From positions 15,392-79,391 of the forward strand of contig DATDRS010000326.1 of the NCBI GenBank assembly GCA_035291605.1: 64,000 nucleotides of DNA, written 5' to 3'. Shown here piece by piece: positions 18,136 to 25,759 of the stretch. The notes beneath the pieces were generated by a model that was not told the DNA's origin, did not search any database, and saw only the letters and a list, made by a program, of their open reading frames with translations. A program made the translations under genes and the position numbers. This DNA is from DATDRS01 sp035291605 (lineage in GTDB: Bacteria > Chloroflexota > Anaerolineae > Anaerolineales > UBA6663). Each line of letters opens with the position of its first letter. Position 1 is the stretch's first letter.

Positions 18136-20614
18136 TGGGCCGGCTTGTGTCTGCACTCACCCGCCGAACACGGGCTTTGCCCTTGCCCCCTTCGGCCGCC
18201 GGCTCCAGAGCCACTTCCAGCACCTGGTCCATATGCTCGACAAAGACAAACGTCAAATCACGCTTGGCGTTCCTGGGCACATCCACCAGATCTTTATCGT
18301 TCTTCTTCGGCAGGATGATGGTCTTCAACCCGGCGCGATGAGCCGCCAGCACTTTCTCCTTCACCCCGCCCACCGGCAAGACACGCCCGCGCAGGGTGAT
18401 CTCCCCCGTCATCCCGACTTCTTTGTGCACCCTGCGCCCGGTGAAGGCGGAGATGAGCGCCGTCGCCAGGCTGATGCCCGCGCTTGGCCCGTCTTTAGGG
18501 ATCGAGCCTTCGGGGATGTGGATGTGCGTGTCGGTCTTCTCAAAGCGGTCGTACTCTACGCCCAGCGCTTTGGCGCGCGATTTGAGGTAGGACATCGCGG
18601 CCTGAGCTGATTCTTGCATCACTTCGCCCACCTGGCCGGTGATTTGCAGGCTCCCTTTCCCTGGGAGCAGCGCCACCTCGATGGGCAGCGTGTCTCCGCC
18701 CGCTTCGGTCCACGCGACGCCGGTCACCACCCCCACCTCATCCTGCTTTTCCGTCTCCATGGGAGAATATTCCGGCGGCCCGAGGTACTTGTGGAGGGCC
18801 TCAGCGGTGACGCGCGCGGGGAATGGCTTGCCCTCGGCCTTGCGGCGCGCCAGCTTGCGGCACACACGCGCGATCTCACGTTCGAGATTCCGCACACCCG
18901 CCTCGTACGTGTACGACCGGATCATGCGGCTCAAGGCCTGGTCCGTAATCGCCACGCCGGACTTGCCCAGCCCGTTTTCCTCCAGCTGGCGCGGGATGAG
19001 AAACTTGCGCGCGATGCCGAGTTTCTCTTCCTCGATATAGCCCGGAAACTCGATGACTTCGAGGCGGTCCTGTAACGCCGGCGGGACCGTGCTGAGGGTG
19101 TTTGCCGTGGTCACGAAAATCACTTTGGAGAGATCGTAATCTACGTCGAGGTAGTGATCCATAAAAGCGTGATTCTGCTCGGGATCCAGCACTTCCAACA
19201 GGGCCGCCGCCGGGTCGCCGCGGAAATCCTGGCCCAGCTTATCAATCTCATCCATCATGATCAGCGGATTGACCGACCCGCCTCGGCGCATGGCCTGAAT
19301 CACCCGTCCCGGCAGCGCGCCGATGTACGTGCGGCGGTGGCCGCGGATCTCGGCTTCGTCGCGCACGCCGCCCAGGCTCAGGCGGCCAAACTTGCGCCCG
19401 AGCGCCTCGGCAATCGAACGGCACAGCGAGGTCTTGCCGGTGCCGGGCGGTCCCACAAAGCACAGGATGGGCGCGCGCATTTTGTCTTTCGCCAGTTGCT
19501 TGACGGCGATAAACTCCAGGATACGTTCCTTGGCTTTGGGCAGGCCATAATGCTGCCGCTCCAGCACCTGCTCGGCATGTTGGATGTCGAGATTGTCCTC
19601 GGTCGCCGTTACCCACGGCAGCTCGACGAGCCAGTCGAGGTAAGTGCGGATGATGCCGACCTCGGGCGAGAGCGGCGCCACTTGCCCCAGACGTTCGACT
19701 TCCTTGAGCGCTTTCTTGCCGACCTCGCCAGGCATTTGCGCGGCGAGGACCTTCTCACGCAGTTCGTCAAGCTCCGCGCTCCACGAGTCGGTCTCGCCCA
19801 GCTCGTTCTGAATAGCCTTCATCTGCTCGCGCAGATAGAACTCGCGCTGGTTCTTGTCCACCTCGTTTTGCACGCGCGAGTGGATCGAGTCTTCGAGCTC
19901 CAGCACGTCCAACTCTTTGCCCAGCAGCACGCTGACGCGCTGCAGGCGCACCGTCGGGTCGAAGGTCTCGAGGATAGACTGCCGTTCGGCGAGGTCGAGG
20001 TTGAGGCTGGAGGCCACGAGGTCGGCCAGCCAGCCGGGCTCCTCGATGTTCATCGCAAAGACATAGGCTTCCTCGGGCAGGGCGTGGTTGAGCTGGATGC
20101 ACTTTTCGAACAGCGCCAGCACGGCGCGCATGAGCGCTTCGGTCTCGCGCGGCTTCTCCGTAGGCTCGTAGACCGGTCGGGCTTTGACGACGTAGTAAGG
20201 CTCGGTCTGCGTCGCCGAGATAATTTCCACACGCCGCCGGCCCTGCGCCAGCACCGAGTTCGTGCCATCCGGCATCCGCAGCATCCGCCCGGCGGCAATC
20301 TCCACGCCAACCTGATACAAGTCCTCGATCGTCGGGTCCTCGATCTCGGGGTTGGTCTGGGTGGCGGCAATCATGGTGAGGTTGCGGGCGTTCGCCGCCT
20401 GGATAGCGGCCATGGATTTTTCGCGCCCCACGAACAGCGGCGTGACCATGTGGGGGAACATGACCATGTCGCGCAGGGGCAGCAGGGCGCACTCGATCAG
20501 GCCCTCCTCGTCCGGCTCGGCCTCGGCGACCTCGTACAATTCCTCAGCGCGGCGGTTGATGGCCTCCGCAAAATCCGACCGCATGAGGTGATGACGCAAT
20601 TCTTTTTCGAACAT
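18086..20614 (-). CDS. lon: ATP-dependent Lon protease
   Basis: An 842-residue cytosolic protease for misfolded and regulatory proteins. It has a LonN substrate domain (about 40-235, starting ALLPLRDMVMFPHM), then a coiled-coil. The AAA+ module has Walker A GPPGTGKT near 390 and a Walker B aspartate in MMDEIDKLG. The C-terminal peptidase has the catalytic dyad S711 (KDGPSAG) and K754 (GGVKEK). The C-terminal tail after 800 is basic and poorly conserved, and its DNA overlaps the start of the sensor kinase gene. folC is 66 nt upstream on the same strand, with a heptad repeat in the gap. Confidence 0.97.
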   Translation of the reverse strand: MFEKELRHHLMRSDFAEAINRRAEELYEVAEAEPDEEGLIECALLPLRDMVMFPHMVTPLFVGREKSMAAIQAANARNLTMIAATQTNPEIEDPTIEDLYQVGVEIAAGRMLRMPDGTNSVLAQGRRRVEIISATQTEPYYVVKARPVYEPTEKPRETEALMRAVLALFEKCIQLNHALPEEAYVFAMNIEEPGWLADLVASSLNLDLAERQSILETFDPTVRLQRVSVLLGKELDVLELEDSIHSRVQNEVDKNQREFYLREQMKAIQNELGETDSWSAELDELREKVLAAQMPGEVGKKALKEVERLGQVAPLSPEVGIIRTYLDWLVELPWVTATEDNLDIQHAEQVLERQHYGLPKAKERILEFIAVKQLAKDKMRAPILCFVGPPGTGKTSLCRSIAEALGRKFGRLSLGGVRDEAEIRGHRRTYIGALPGRVIQAMRRGGSVNPLIMMDEIDKLGQDFRGDPAAALLEVLDPEQNHAFMDHYLDVDYDLSKVIFVTTANTLSTVPPALQDRLEVIEFPGYIEEEKLGIARKFLIPRQLEENGLGKSGVAITDQALSRMIRSYTYEAGVRNLEREIARVCRKLARRKAEGKPFPARVTAEALHKYLGPPEYSPMETEKQDEVGVVTGVAWTEAGGDTLPIEVALLPGKGSLQITGQVGEVMQESAQAAMSYLKSRAKALGVEYDRFEKTDTHIHIPEGSIPKDGPSAGISLATALISAFTGRRVHKEVGMTGEITLRGRVLPVGGVKEKVLAAHRAGLKTIILPKKNDKDLVDVPRNAKRDLTFVFVEHMDQVLEVALEPAAEGGKGKARVRRVSADTSRPNGERKSGLPPAASAAR

Positions 20615-20623
20615 GCTCTCGAT

Positions 20624-20700
20624 TTCTGATGGTAGATTTTGGATGGCTGATTGAAAGGCGAGGCCGCCAATCAGCCCTCCTCAATCGGCAATCAACAACT
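20624..20700. repeat. Heptad inverted repeat spanning the folC stop codon
   Basis: On the plus strand a G/T-rich arm (GGTAGAT, TTTGGAT, GGCTGAT) is followed by a C/A-rich arm (CCAATCA, GCCCTCC, TCAATCG, GCAATCA), both with a 7-nt period. It covers the last codons and the stop of folC and the folC-lon gap, and could form a hairpin in the shared mRNA. Confidence 0.6.
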
Positions 20701-22057
20701 GATGGGCCGCTTGCACTTCGGCCACGACAAACAGGCTGCCGCAAGCCACGATCACATCCTCCGGCGTGCTGAAGTAGAGGGCGCGCTCCAACGCCCGCGC
20801 CACAGGCGGGACGACTTCAACGGCAAGAGCAGGTTTCGCCGCTTGAGCTAGGTCGGCCAATTCCTCCGGCTCCAGCGCGCGCGGGTGAACAGCCTGCACC
20901 AGGATCGCCCTCGCCACCGTGTCGTCGGCCAGCAATTCGGTGAACATCCCGGCCACATCTTTATCCGAGGAAGCGCCAAAAATCAAGTTCACACGGCGGC
21001 CCGGGAAATACTCGGCGATGGCCGACTTCAATTTTTGCGCCGAGTCACGGTTGTGCGCGGCGTCCACCACCAGGAAGGGGTGGCGGCTGAGAATTTCGAA
21101 GCGCCCCGGCCAGTTGACCGAGCGGAAGCCTGCCTGCATCCCCGTCGGCGAAATCGGCAGACCGCGTTCGCGCAGGGTCATCAGGGCTGCGTAGGCGACC
21201 GCCCCATTTTCTACCTGATGCTGACCAAGCAGTGGGATTTCCAGTTTCAGCGGGACCCAGCTCAGCGCATGTCCCCGCGTACGCCAGGCGTTCAATTGCA
21301 GTTGTTCCCGCGCCGACCACACTTCAAAGGTCTGACGTTCCAGTGAGTGCTCCACCGGGCGGTAAAGCCAATCGCGTCCCACGAAGGACAGCGGGGCGCC
21401 GCGCTCGGCGGCAATGCCTTCGAGGACTTCCCGGGCTTCGTCCTTCTGCGGTGCGCTCACCACCGGCACGCCGGGTTTGATGATGCCCGCCTTCTCGCCC
21501 GCGATCTCGGCCAGCGTATTGCCCAGCAAATTCATATGGTCGTAACTGAGCGAGGTGATCACCGAAACCAGCGGGGTCACGACGTTCGTCGCATCCAGCC
21601 GCCCGCCCAACCCCACTTCGATCACGGCCACGTTTACGCGCGCGCGGGCGAAATACGCGAAGGCCAGCGCGGTGTTCAATTCGAACGTCGTCAGGCCAGG
21701 CACGCGCTCGACGAGCGGGCGCATCGCATCCACAATTTCGGCGACCACCTCGCGGGGGATCAGATCGTCGTCCACCCGAATCCGCTCGCAGAAGTCCTGC
21801 AAATGCGGCGAGGTATAGAACCCGGTGCGGTAGCCGGCGGCCTGCAGCACGCTGGCGCACATGGCCGAAACGGAGCCTTTGCCTTTCGTCCCGGCGAGAT
21901 GCAGCACGGGGTAACAGGTCTGCGGATCGCCGAGCGCTTCAAGGAGCTTGAACATGCGGCCGAGGTCAAAGGTCTGCGCCGAATATTTGTAAGTGCGCAT
22001 CTGGCCGTAGTCCACAAAACTGTAGAGATAGTCGAGGGCGTCTTGATAGGTGAACAT
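20681..22057 (-). CDS. folC: Folylpolyglutamate synthase / dihydrofolate synthase
   Basis: A 458-residue cytosolic Mur-ligase-type enzyme that adds glutamate to folates, and in bifunctional members also makes dihydrofolate. It begins TYQDALDYLYSFVDYG, followed by the P-loop HLAGTKGKGSVSAM and TSPHLQDFCERIRV. VIEVGLGGRLDATNVV, SLSYDHMNLLGNTLAEIAGE and VDAAHNRDS are further family motifs. The last residues (LLIAD) are encoded by the heptad repeat. It heads the folC-lon-kinase cluster. A TAACAT box (complement of 22066-22071) ends 8 nt before the ATG, which may give a leaderless mRNA, but no -35 is evident. Confidence 0.94.
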   Translation of the reverse strand: MFTYQDALDYLYSFVDYGQMRTYKYSAQTFDLGRMFKLLEALGDPQTCYPVLHLAGTKGKGSVSAMCASVLQAAGYRTGFYTSPHLQDFCERIRVDDDLIPREVVAEIVDAMRPLVERVPGLTTFELNTALAFAYFARARVNVAVIEVGLGGRLDATNVVTPLVSVITSLSYDHMNLLGNTLAEIAGEKAGIIKPGVPVVSAPQKDEAREVLEGIAAERGAPLSFVGRDWLYRPVEHSLERQTFEVWSAREQLQLNAWRTRGHALSWVPLKLEIPLLGQHQVENGAVAYAALMTLRERGLPISPTGMQAGFRSVNWPGRFEILSRHPFLVVDAAHNRDSAQKLKSAIAEYFPGRRVNLIFGASSDKDVAGMFTELLADDTVARAILVQAVHPRALEPEELADLAQAAKPALAVEVVPPVARALERALYFSTPEDVIVACGSLFVVAEVQAAHQLLIAD

Positions 22058-22102
22058 TGCTTATGATGTTAGCACGAGGCGGGCGAAAAAGAAAATACGT
22101 AT

Positions 22103-22131
22103 TTGAATTATGTTTTCTTTTCTGGTAGAGT
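22103..22131 (+). promoter_or_regulatory. Promoter upstream of the FlgD-Ig exported protein gene
   Basis: TTGAAT (22103-22108), 17-nt spacer, TAGAGT (22126-22131). It covers an in-frame ATG at 22110, so translation must begin downstream, at 22176 or 22182. Confidence 0.45.
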
Positions 22132-22175
22132 CAGCCGCGCGCCCGATATCGTGCTTGTCGGGCGCAAGCCTTGTC

Positions 22176-23468
22176 ATGCGTATGCGTCTCTCCCTTCCTC
22201 TTACGACCCTCACCGCCATCGTCGTCGTCGGATTGATCCTCGCCGGGGCGTGGCTGATTTTGCGCCCCAGTGGTCCTCCTTTGCAAGAGGCGGCCTTCTC
22301 GCTCTCCACCATCACGCCTAACGCCGATGGAGACGCTGACGTGACGCGCATCCTTTATACCTTGCGGCGTCCGGCCACCGTCTCGATCTACTTTCTCGAC
22401 TCCACCGGACAGCGCTTCAATTTTCGCGAGGGCAAGCCGCGGGAGGCGGGAGAGCATTCGATTGACTTCAGCGGCATCGTGAACCCTTATCGCATGCCCG
22501 GCGACGGCTTCGAAGGTGAGCTCCTGGCGCGCGTCTTGCCAAACGGCGGCTATACGTGGGTGATTGAAGCGCGTGAGGCTTCGGGAGTGACCAACGCGCT
22601 CACTGGCGCATTGACGGTGGCCGAGGCCGATACAATCCTGCCCGAACTGCGCGGCCTGGCCATCGGTTCTCCGGCTTTCACCCCTAACCAGGATGGCCTG
22701 AACGACCGCGCGACGATCAATGTTTATCTGACTAAAGCTGTAAATCCCGATGGCCTGCATCTGTTCCTCATCGGCCCGGATGACAGCCGCCTGCCGATTG
22801 CCGAAAAAGCCTCCACGATCAAACCCGGCGAGCGCGGCCTGCACACGTACGATTACGATGGCGGCATTGACCTCGGGGCAAATCCCCCGCCCGACGGCGC
22901 GTACACGGTGCGGGCCGAGGTCGAAGACCGGCTTGGGCAAAAGCTGGCTGCCGAGACGATGCTCACCATCGAACGCGGTGGCCTGCCCCGCGCCGACATC
23001 GTCAATGCCCTGGTGGATTTTTCGGCCACCACGCTGCGCGTCGGCGACACCTTGTATTTCACGCTCACCGTCGAGAACTATGGCGTCTCGCCCATCCGCA
23101 CATCAGGCCCGCCCTCGGGCTGGGTCTACGCCTCGATGGACGAAAACGCGAACACGCTGGGCGAGTTTGAGCAGTCGGGCGCGTGGCGGGTGGGGATTGA
23201 CTGTGATACGTGTATCCGCGACTATCCGTGGCGCTGGGCGCTGGGGACAAAGGACACGCTGACACTGCTGGTCGAAAACGGGCAGACGTATGACTATCTG
23301 ATGCCGGGCCAGCGGGCCGCCGTGACAGGGGGGATTGTGCTGGACCGGATCATCGAGAGCCGCAACCCGCAGTACTTCTGGGCCGGACTGATTCACGAGG
23401 ATGTGGAGATCGCGCTGGTCAACAATTACGTGGACAAACACTTCATCACGATTGTCCCTAATCATTGA
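22176..23468 (+). CDS. Membrane-anchored exported protein with FlgD-like Ig repeats
   Basis: A 430-residue protein of unknown function. An N-terminal membrane helix (about 4-30, LTTLTAIVVVGLILAGAWLI) anchors it outside the cell. Two FlgD-type Ig repeats follow (about 35-150, STITPNADGDADVTRILYTL; about 160-265, FTPNQDGLNDRATINVYL). A third beta-rich domain (about 275-425, LRVGDTLYFTLTVENYG) contains a CDTC pair and a conserved-looking WRWALG. The third domain may be a binding module for polymer or small ligand. It is divergent from folC and lies just upstream of the phn operon, separated by a 227-nt gap with its own promoter. Confidence 0.65.
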   Translation: MRMRLSLPLTTLTAIVVVGLILAGAWLILRPSGPPLQEAAFSLSTITPNADGDADVTRILYTLRRPATVSIYFLDSTGQRFNFREGKPREAGEHSIDFSGIVNPYRMPGDGFEGELLARVLPNGGYTWVIEAREASGVTNALTGALTVAEADTILPELRGLAIGSPAFTPNQDGLNDRATINVYLTKAVNPDGLHLFLIGPDDSRLPIAEKASTIKPGERGLHTYDYDGGIDLGANPPPDGAYTVRAEVEDRLGQKLAAETMLTIERGGLPRADIVNALVDFSATTLRVGDTLYFTLTVENYGVSPIRTSGPPSGWVYASMDENANTLGEFEQSGAWRVGIDCDTCIRDYPWRWALGTKDTLTLLVENGQTYDYLMPGQRAAVTGGIVLDRIIESRNPQYFWAGLIHEDVEIALVNNYVDKHFITIVPNH

Positions 23469-23525
23469 TGACACTCGGCGCTGGCCGCCTTGCAACGCAA
23501 GGTGAACGATCGTCACCCGGATCGT

Positions 23526-23554
23526 TTGCCCGTTCCACAAAAGCGCGTTATGAT
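23526..23554 (+). promoter_or_regulatory. Promoter of the phn operon
   Basis: TTGCCC (23526-23531), 17-nt spacer, TATGAT (23549-23554). The predicted leader is about 135 nt. It contains an unused-looking strong ribosome site AAAGGAGGTGG (23601-23611) and a possible 20-codon frame from a TTG at 23612 that ends in TAG at 23672, directly at the phnD ribosome site (GGAG at 23675). No clear PHO box (repeated CTTTCAT- or TTAACA-like blocks) was recognised. Confidence 0.45.
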
Positions 23555-23695
23555 GACGTTTGGTAATCGGTTCACAGTGCTCAAGCGTCTTCATCTAACA
23601 AAAGGAGGTGGTTGGCAAGCCCCAAGTTGTCTCAAAAGTTGACGCTGCATAGCAACCTATTCAGACACTCTTAGGAGAAAGAAGGGAAAAACGCC

Positions 23696-24850
23696 ATGAA
23701 GAAATTGCTCTACCAGCTGTTTGCCGTGACGATGCTCACGGCCCTCGTGCTTTCGGCCTGCGGCCCGGCCGGCACCACCGTCGCCCCTACCGAGCCGCCC
23801 CAGCCGACCAACACGCCCCTGCCGCCGCCCACCAATACCGCCGTGCCGCCCACCGCGACCCCGGACGCTGCGGCGACGGCCATGGCCGAGATCGGAACCG
23901 CGGCGCACCCGATCAAAGTGCTATTCGTCCCCTCCGTGGATGCCAACGTGATTACCACCGGCGGCCAGGTGATGGCCGACGCCCTCAAGGCGGCGACCGG
24001 CCTCGAGTTCGTGGTGAGCGTGCCCACCTCGTATGCCGCCACCATTGAGGAGATGTGCGCCTCGCCGTCCGATACCATGGGCTTCATCCCCGGCCTGGGC
24101 TACGCGCTGGCAAGCAATCTGTGCGGCGTTAGCGTGTCCTTTAAGGCCATCCGCTTCGGTTTCCCGGTCTACTGGGCTATGTTCCTGGTGGCTCGCGACA
24201 GCGACTATGAGACCCTGGCCGACCTGAACGGTAAGAAGTGGGGCTACACCGACGCGGCTTCGACCTCCGGTTACATGGTGCCACTCGTGATGTTGCAGGA
24301 AGCCAACATCACCCCAAGCGAGTCGGTAGCCACGGGCGGCCACCCGCAGGCGGTCAAGGCGGTGTACAACGGTGAAGTGGACTTCGCCACCTCCTTCTAC
24401 AGCGTCCCGCTCGACCCGGATGGCAAACCGGCCTGGACCTATGAGGACTTTGTGGCCGGCAAGATTACCGAAGACATGTACGAGCTGCCGGCCGATGTGA
24501 TCCCGGACTGCGCGCCCAACGCCGACGGCACGCGCTTACTGTGCGACGGCTGGCGCGTGCTGGATGCCCGCGCCAATATCCGGACTGAAGCGCCGGACGT
24601 GATGCAGAAGGTGCGCATCCTGGCTGCGTCGCCCGCTATTCCGAACGATACCCTGTCCTTCGGGCCGGAATTCCCGGCGGAACTGCGCGCCAAGATCGAA
24701 TCCGCGCTGGTTGATTTCTCCAAGACGGAAGACTGGGCCAAGTCCATCGGCAGTAGCGACTTCTACGGGTGGAGCGGCATCGAGCCGGCCAAGGACGAAG
24801 AGTACGACATGGTTCGCTCAATGCTCGAAGCCACCGGCTGGAAGCCGTAA
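23696..24850 (+). CDS. phnD: Phosphonate-type ABC transporter substrate-binding lipoprotein
   Basis: A 384-residue lipoprotein. The signal peptide ends in the lipobox LSAC (C20), followed by a Pro/Thr linker of about 45 residues and a PhnD/SsuA-like binding domain (about 70-380). Family hallmarks are visible: VLFVPSVDAN, GFIPGLGYALAS, a strand with LADLNGKKWGYTDAASTSGY, and TGGHPQAVKAVYNGEVDFA. The family binds phosphonates, phosphite or phosphate esters. Two further cysteines (CAP and CDG) may form a disulfide. It opens the phnDCE operon and has a ribosome site AGGAGAAAG 16 nt upstream. Confidence 0.9.
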   Translation: MKKLLYQLFAVTMLTALVLSACGPAGTTVAPTEPPQPTNTPLPPPTNTAVPPTATPDAAATAMAEIGTAAHPIKVLFVPSVDANVITTGGQVMADALKAATGLEFVVSVPTSYAATIEEMCASPSDTMGFIPGLGYALASNLCGVSVSFKAIRFGFPVYWAMFLVARDSDYETLADLNGKKWGYTDAASTSGYMVPLVMLQEANITPSESVATGGHPQAVKAVYNGEVDFATSFYSVPLDPDGKPAWTYEDFVAGKITEDMYELPADVIPDCAPNADGTRLLCDGWRVLDARANIRTEAPDVMQKVRILAASPAIPNDTLSFGPEFPAELRAKIESALVDFSKTEDWAKSIGSSDFYGWSGIEPAKDEEYDMVRSMLEATGWKP

Positions 24851-24896
24851 AGCTCGTAAGTTACAGCTATGAAGTAACCTGGCGGACAATAAGGCG

Positions 24897-24927
24897 CCTC
24901 GGGCAGGTAACGCCTGCCTGCCCGAGG
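24897..24927 (+). terminator. Hairpin between phnD and phnC
   Basis: Perfect 11-bp stem (24897-24907 with 24917-24927) with a 9-nt loop and no T tract. In this position it more likely protects the phnD mRNA or attenuates phnCE than ends transcription. Confidence 0.45.
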
Positions 24928-24954
24928 TTCTCTCCCGCCGCATCCCGGCTTATC

Positions 24955-24970
24955 CTTCTCGTGCGAGAAG
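24955..24970 (+). promoter_or_regulatory. Small hairpin over the phnC ribosome site
   Basis: CTTCTCG and CGAGAAG pair with a 2-nt loop. The right arm GAGAAG is the only Shine-Dalgarno-like sequence before the ATG at 24974, so this fold could limit phnC translation. Confidence 0.35.
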
Positions 24971-24973
24971 TCT

Positions 24974-25747
24974 ATGCCCAGCACCGATCAAGTCATCCTC
25001 AAAATCGAAAACCTGACCAAGATTTACACAGGCACCGTCCCGGCGCTCGACCAGGTCAGTTTTGAAGTGCCGCGGGGTCAGTTCCTGGCCATCATCGGCT
25101 TGAGCGGCTCGGGCAAATCCACCCTGCTGCGTTGCATCAACCGCCTCATTGATCCGACCTCTGGCACCGTGATCTTCAACGGCATGGACGTCACCAGGGC
25201 CAACGATGACGAACTGCGCCGGGTGCGCCGGCAGATCGGCATGGTCTTTCAACACTTCAATCTGGTCCACCGGTCGAGTGTGCTCACCAACGTGCTCGCC
25301 GGCCGGCTGGGCTACGTCAACCCCGCCTGGGCGCTGATCAATCGCTTCCCCGCCAAAGATGTGGACAAGGCCCTGCGCCAGTTGCAGCGGGTGGGCCTGT
25401 CCGATAAGGCCTCCGACCGCGCCGACGAGCTAAGCGGCGGTCAGCAACAGCGCGTGGGGATCGCTCGCGCCCTGATGCAGGAGCCGGCCATGATCCTGGC
25501 CGACGAACCGGTGGCCAGCCTGGACCCCGTGCTGGCGCACAGCATCATGCAGCATCTCGAACAGATTAACAAGGAGGACGGCGTCACCGTGCTGTGCAGT
25601 CTGCACTTCCTCGACCTGGTGCACCGCTATGCCACGCGCGTGATCGCGCTCAACGCCGGCCGCGTGGTATTCGACGGCCTGCCCAAAGATATTGACGACC
25701 ACCGCTTCAAAGAAATCTACGGCAAAGAAGCCGAGCGGGTCGGGTAG
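24974..25747 (+). CDS. phnC: Phosphonate-type ABC transporter ATP-binding protein
   Basis: A 257-residue ABC ATPase, cytosolic face of the PhnDCE importer. Walker A is GLSGSGKST (about 42-50), the Q loop MVFQHFNLV, the signature LSGGQQQR, Walker B MILADEPVASLDP, and the H loop CSLHFLDLV. The stretch FNLVHRSSVLTNVLAGRLGY is characteristic of PhnC. It is 123 nt after phnD and 12 nt before phnE. Confidence 0.94.
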   Translation: MPSTDQVILKIENLTKIYTGTVPALDQVSFEVPRGQFLAIIGLSGSGKSTLLRCINRLIDPTSGTVIFNGMDVTRANDDELRRVRRQIGMVFQHFNLVHRSSVLTNVLAGRLGYVNPAWALINRFPAKDVDKALRQLQRVGLSDKASDRADELSGGQQQRVGIARALMQEPAMILADEPVASLDPVLAHSIMQHLEQINKEDGVTVLCSLHFLDLVHRYATRVIALNAGRVVFDGLPKDIDDHRFKEIYGKEAERVG

Positions 25748-25759
25748 CAGGAGGCACAC

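Noticed and set aside
19154..20629. 491-codon open frame antisense to lon
   Set aside because: A shadow of the conserved lon gene with no domain content.
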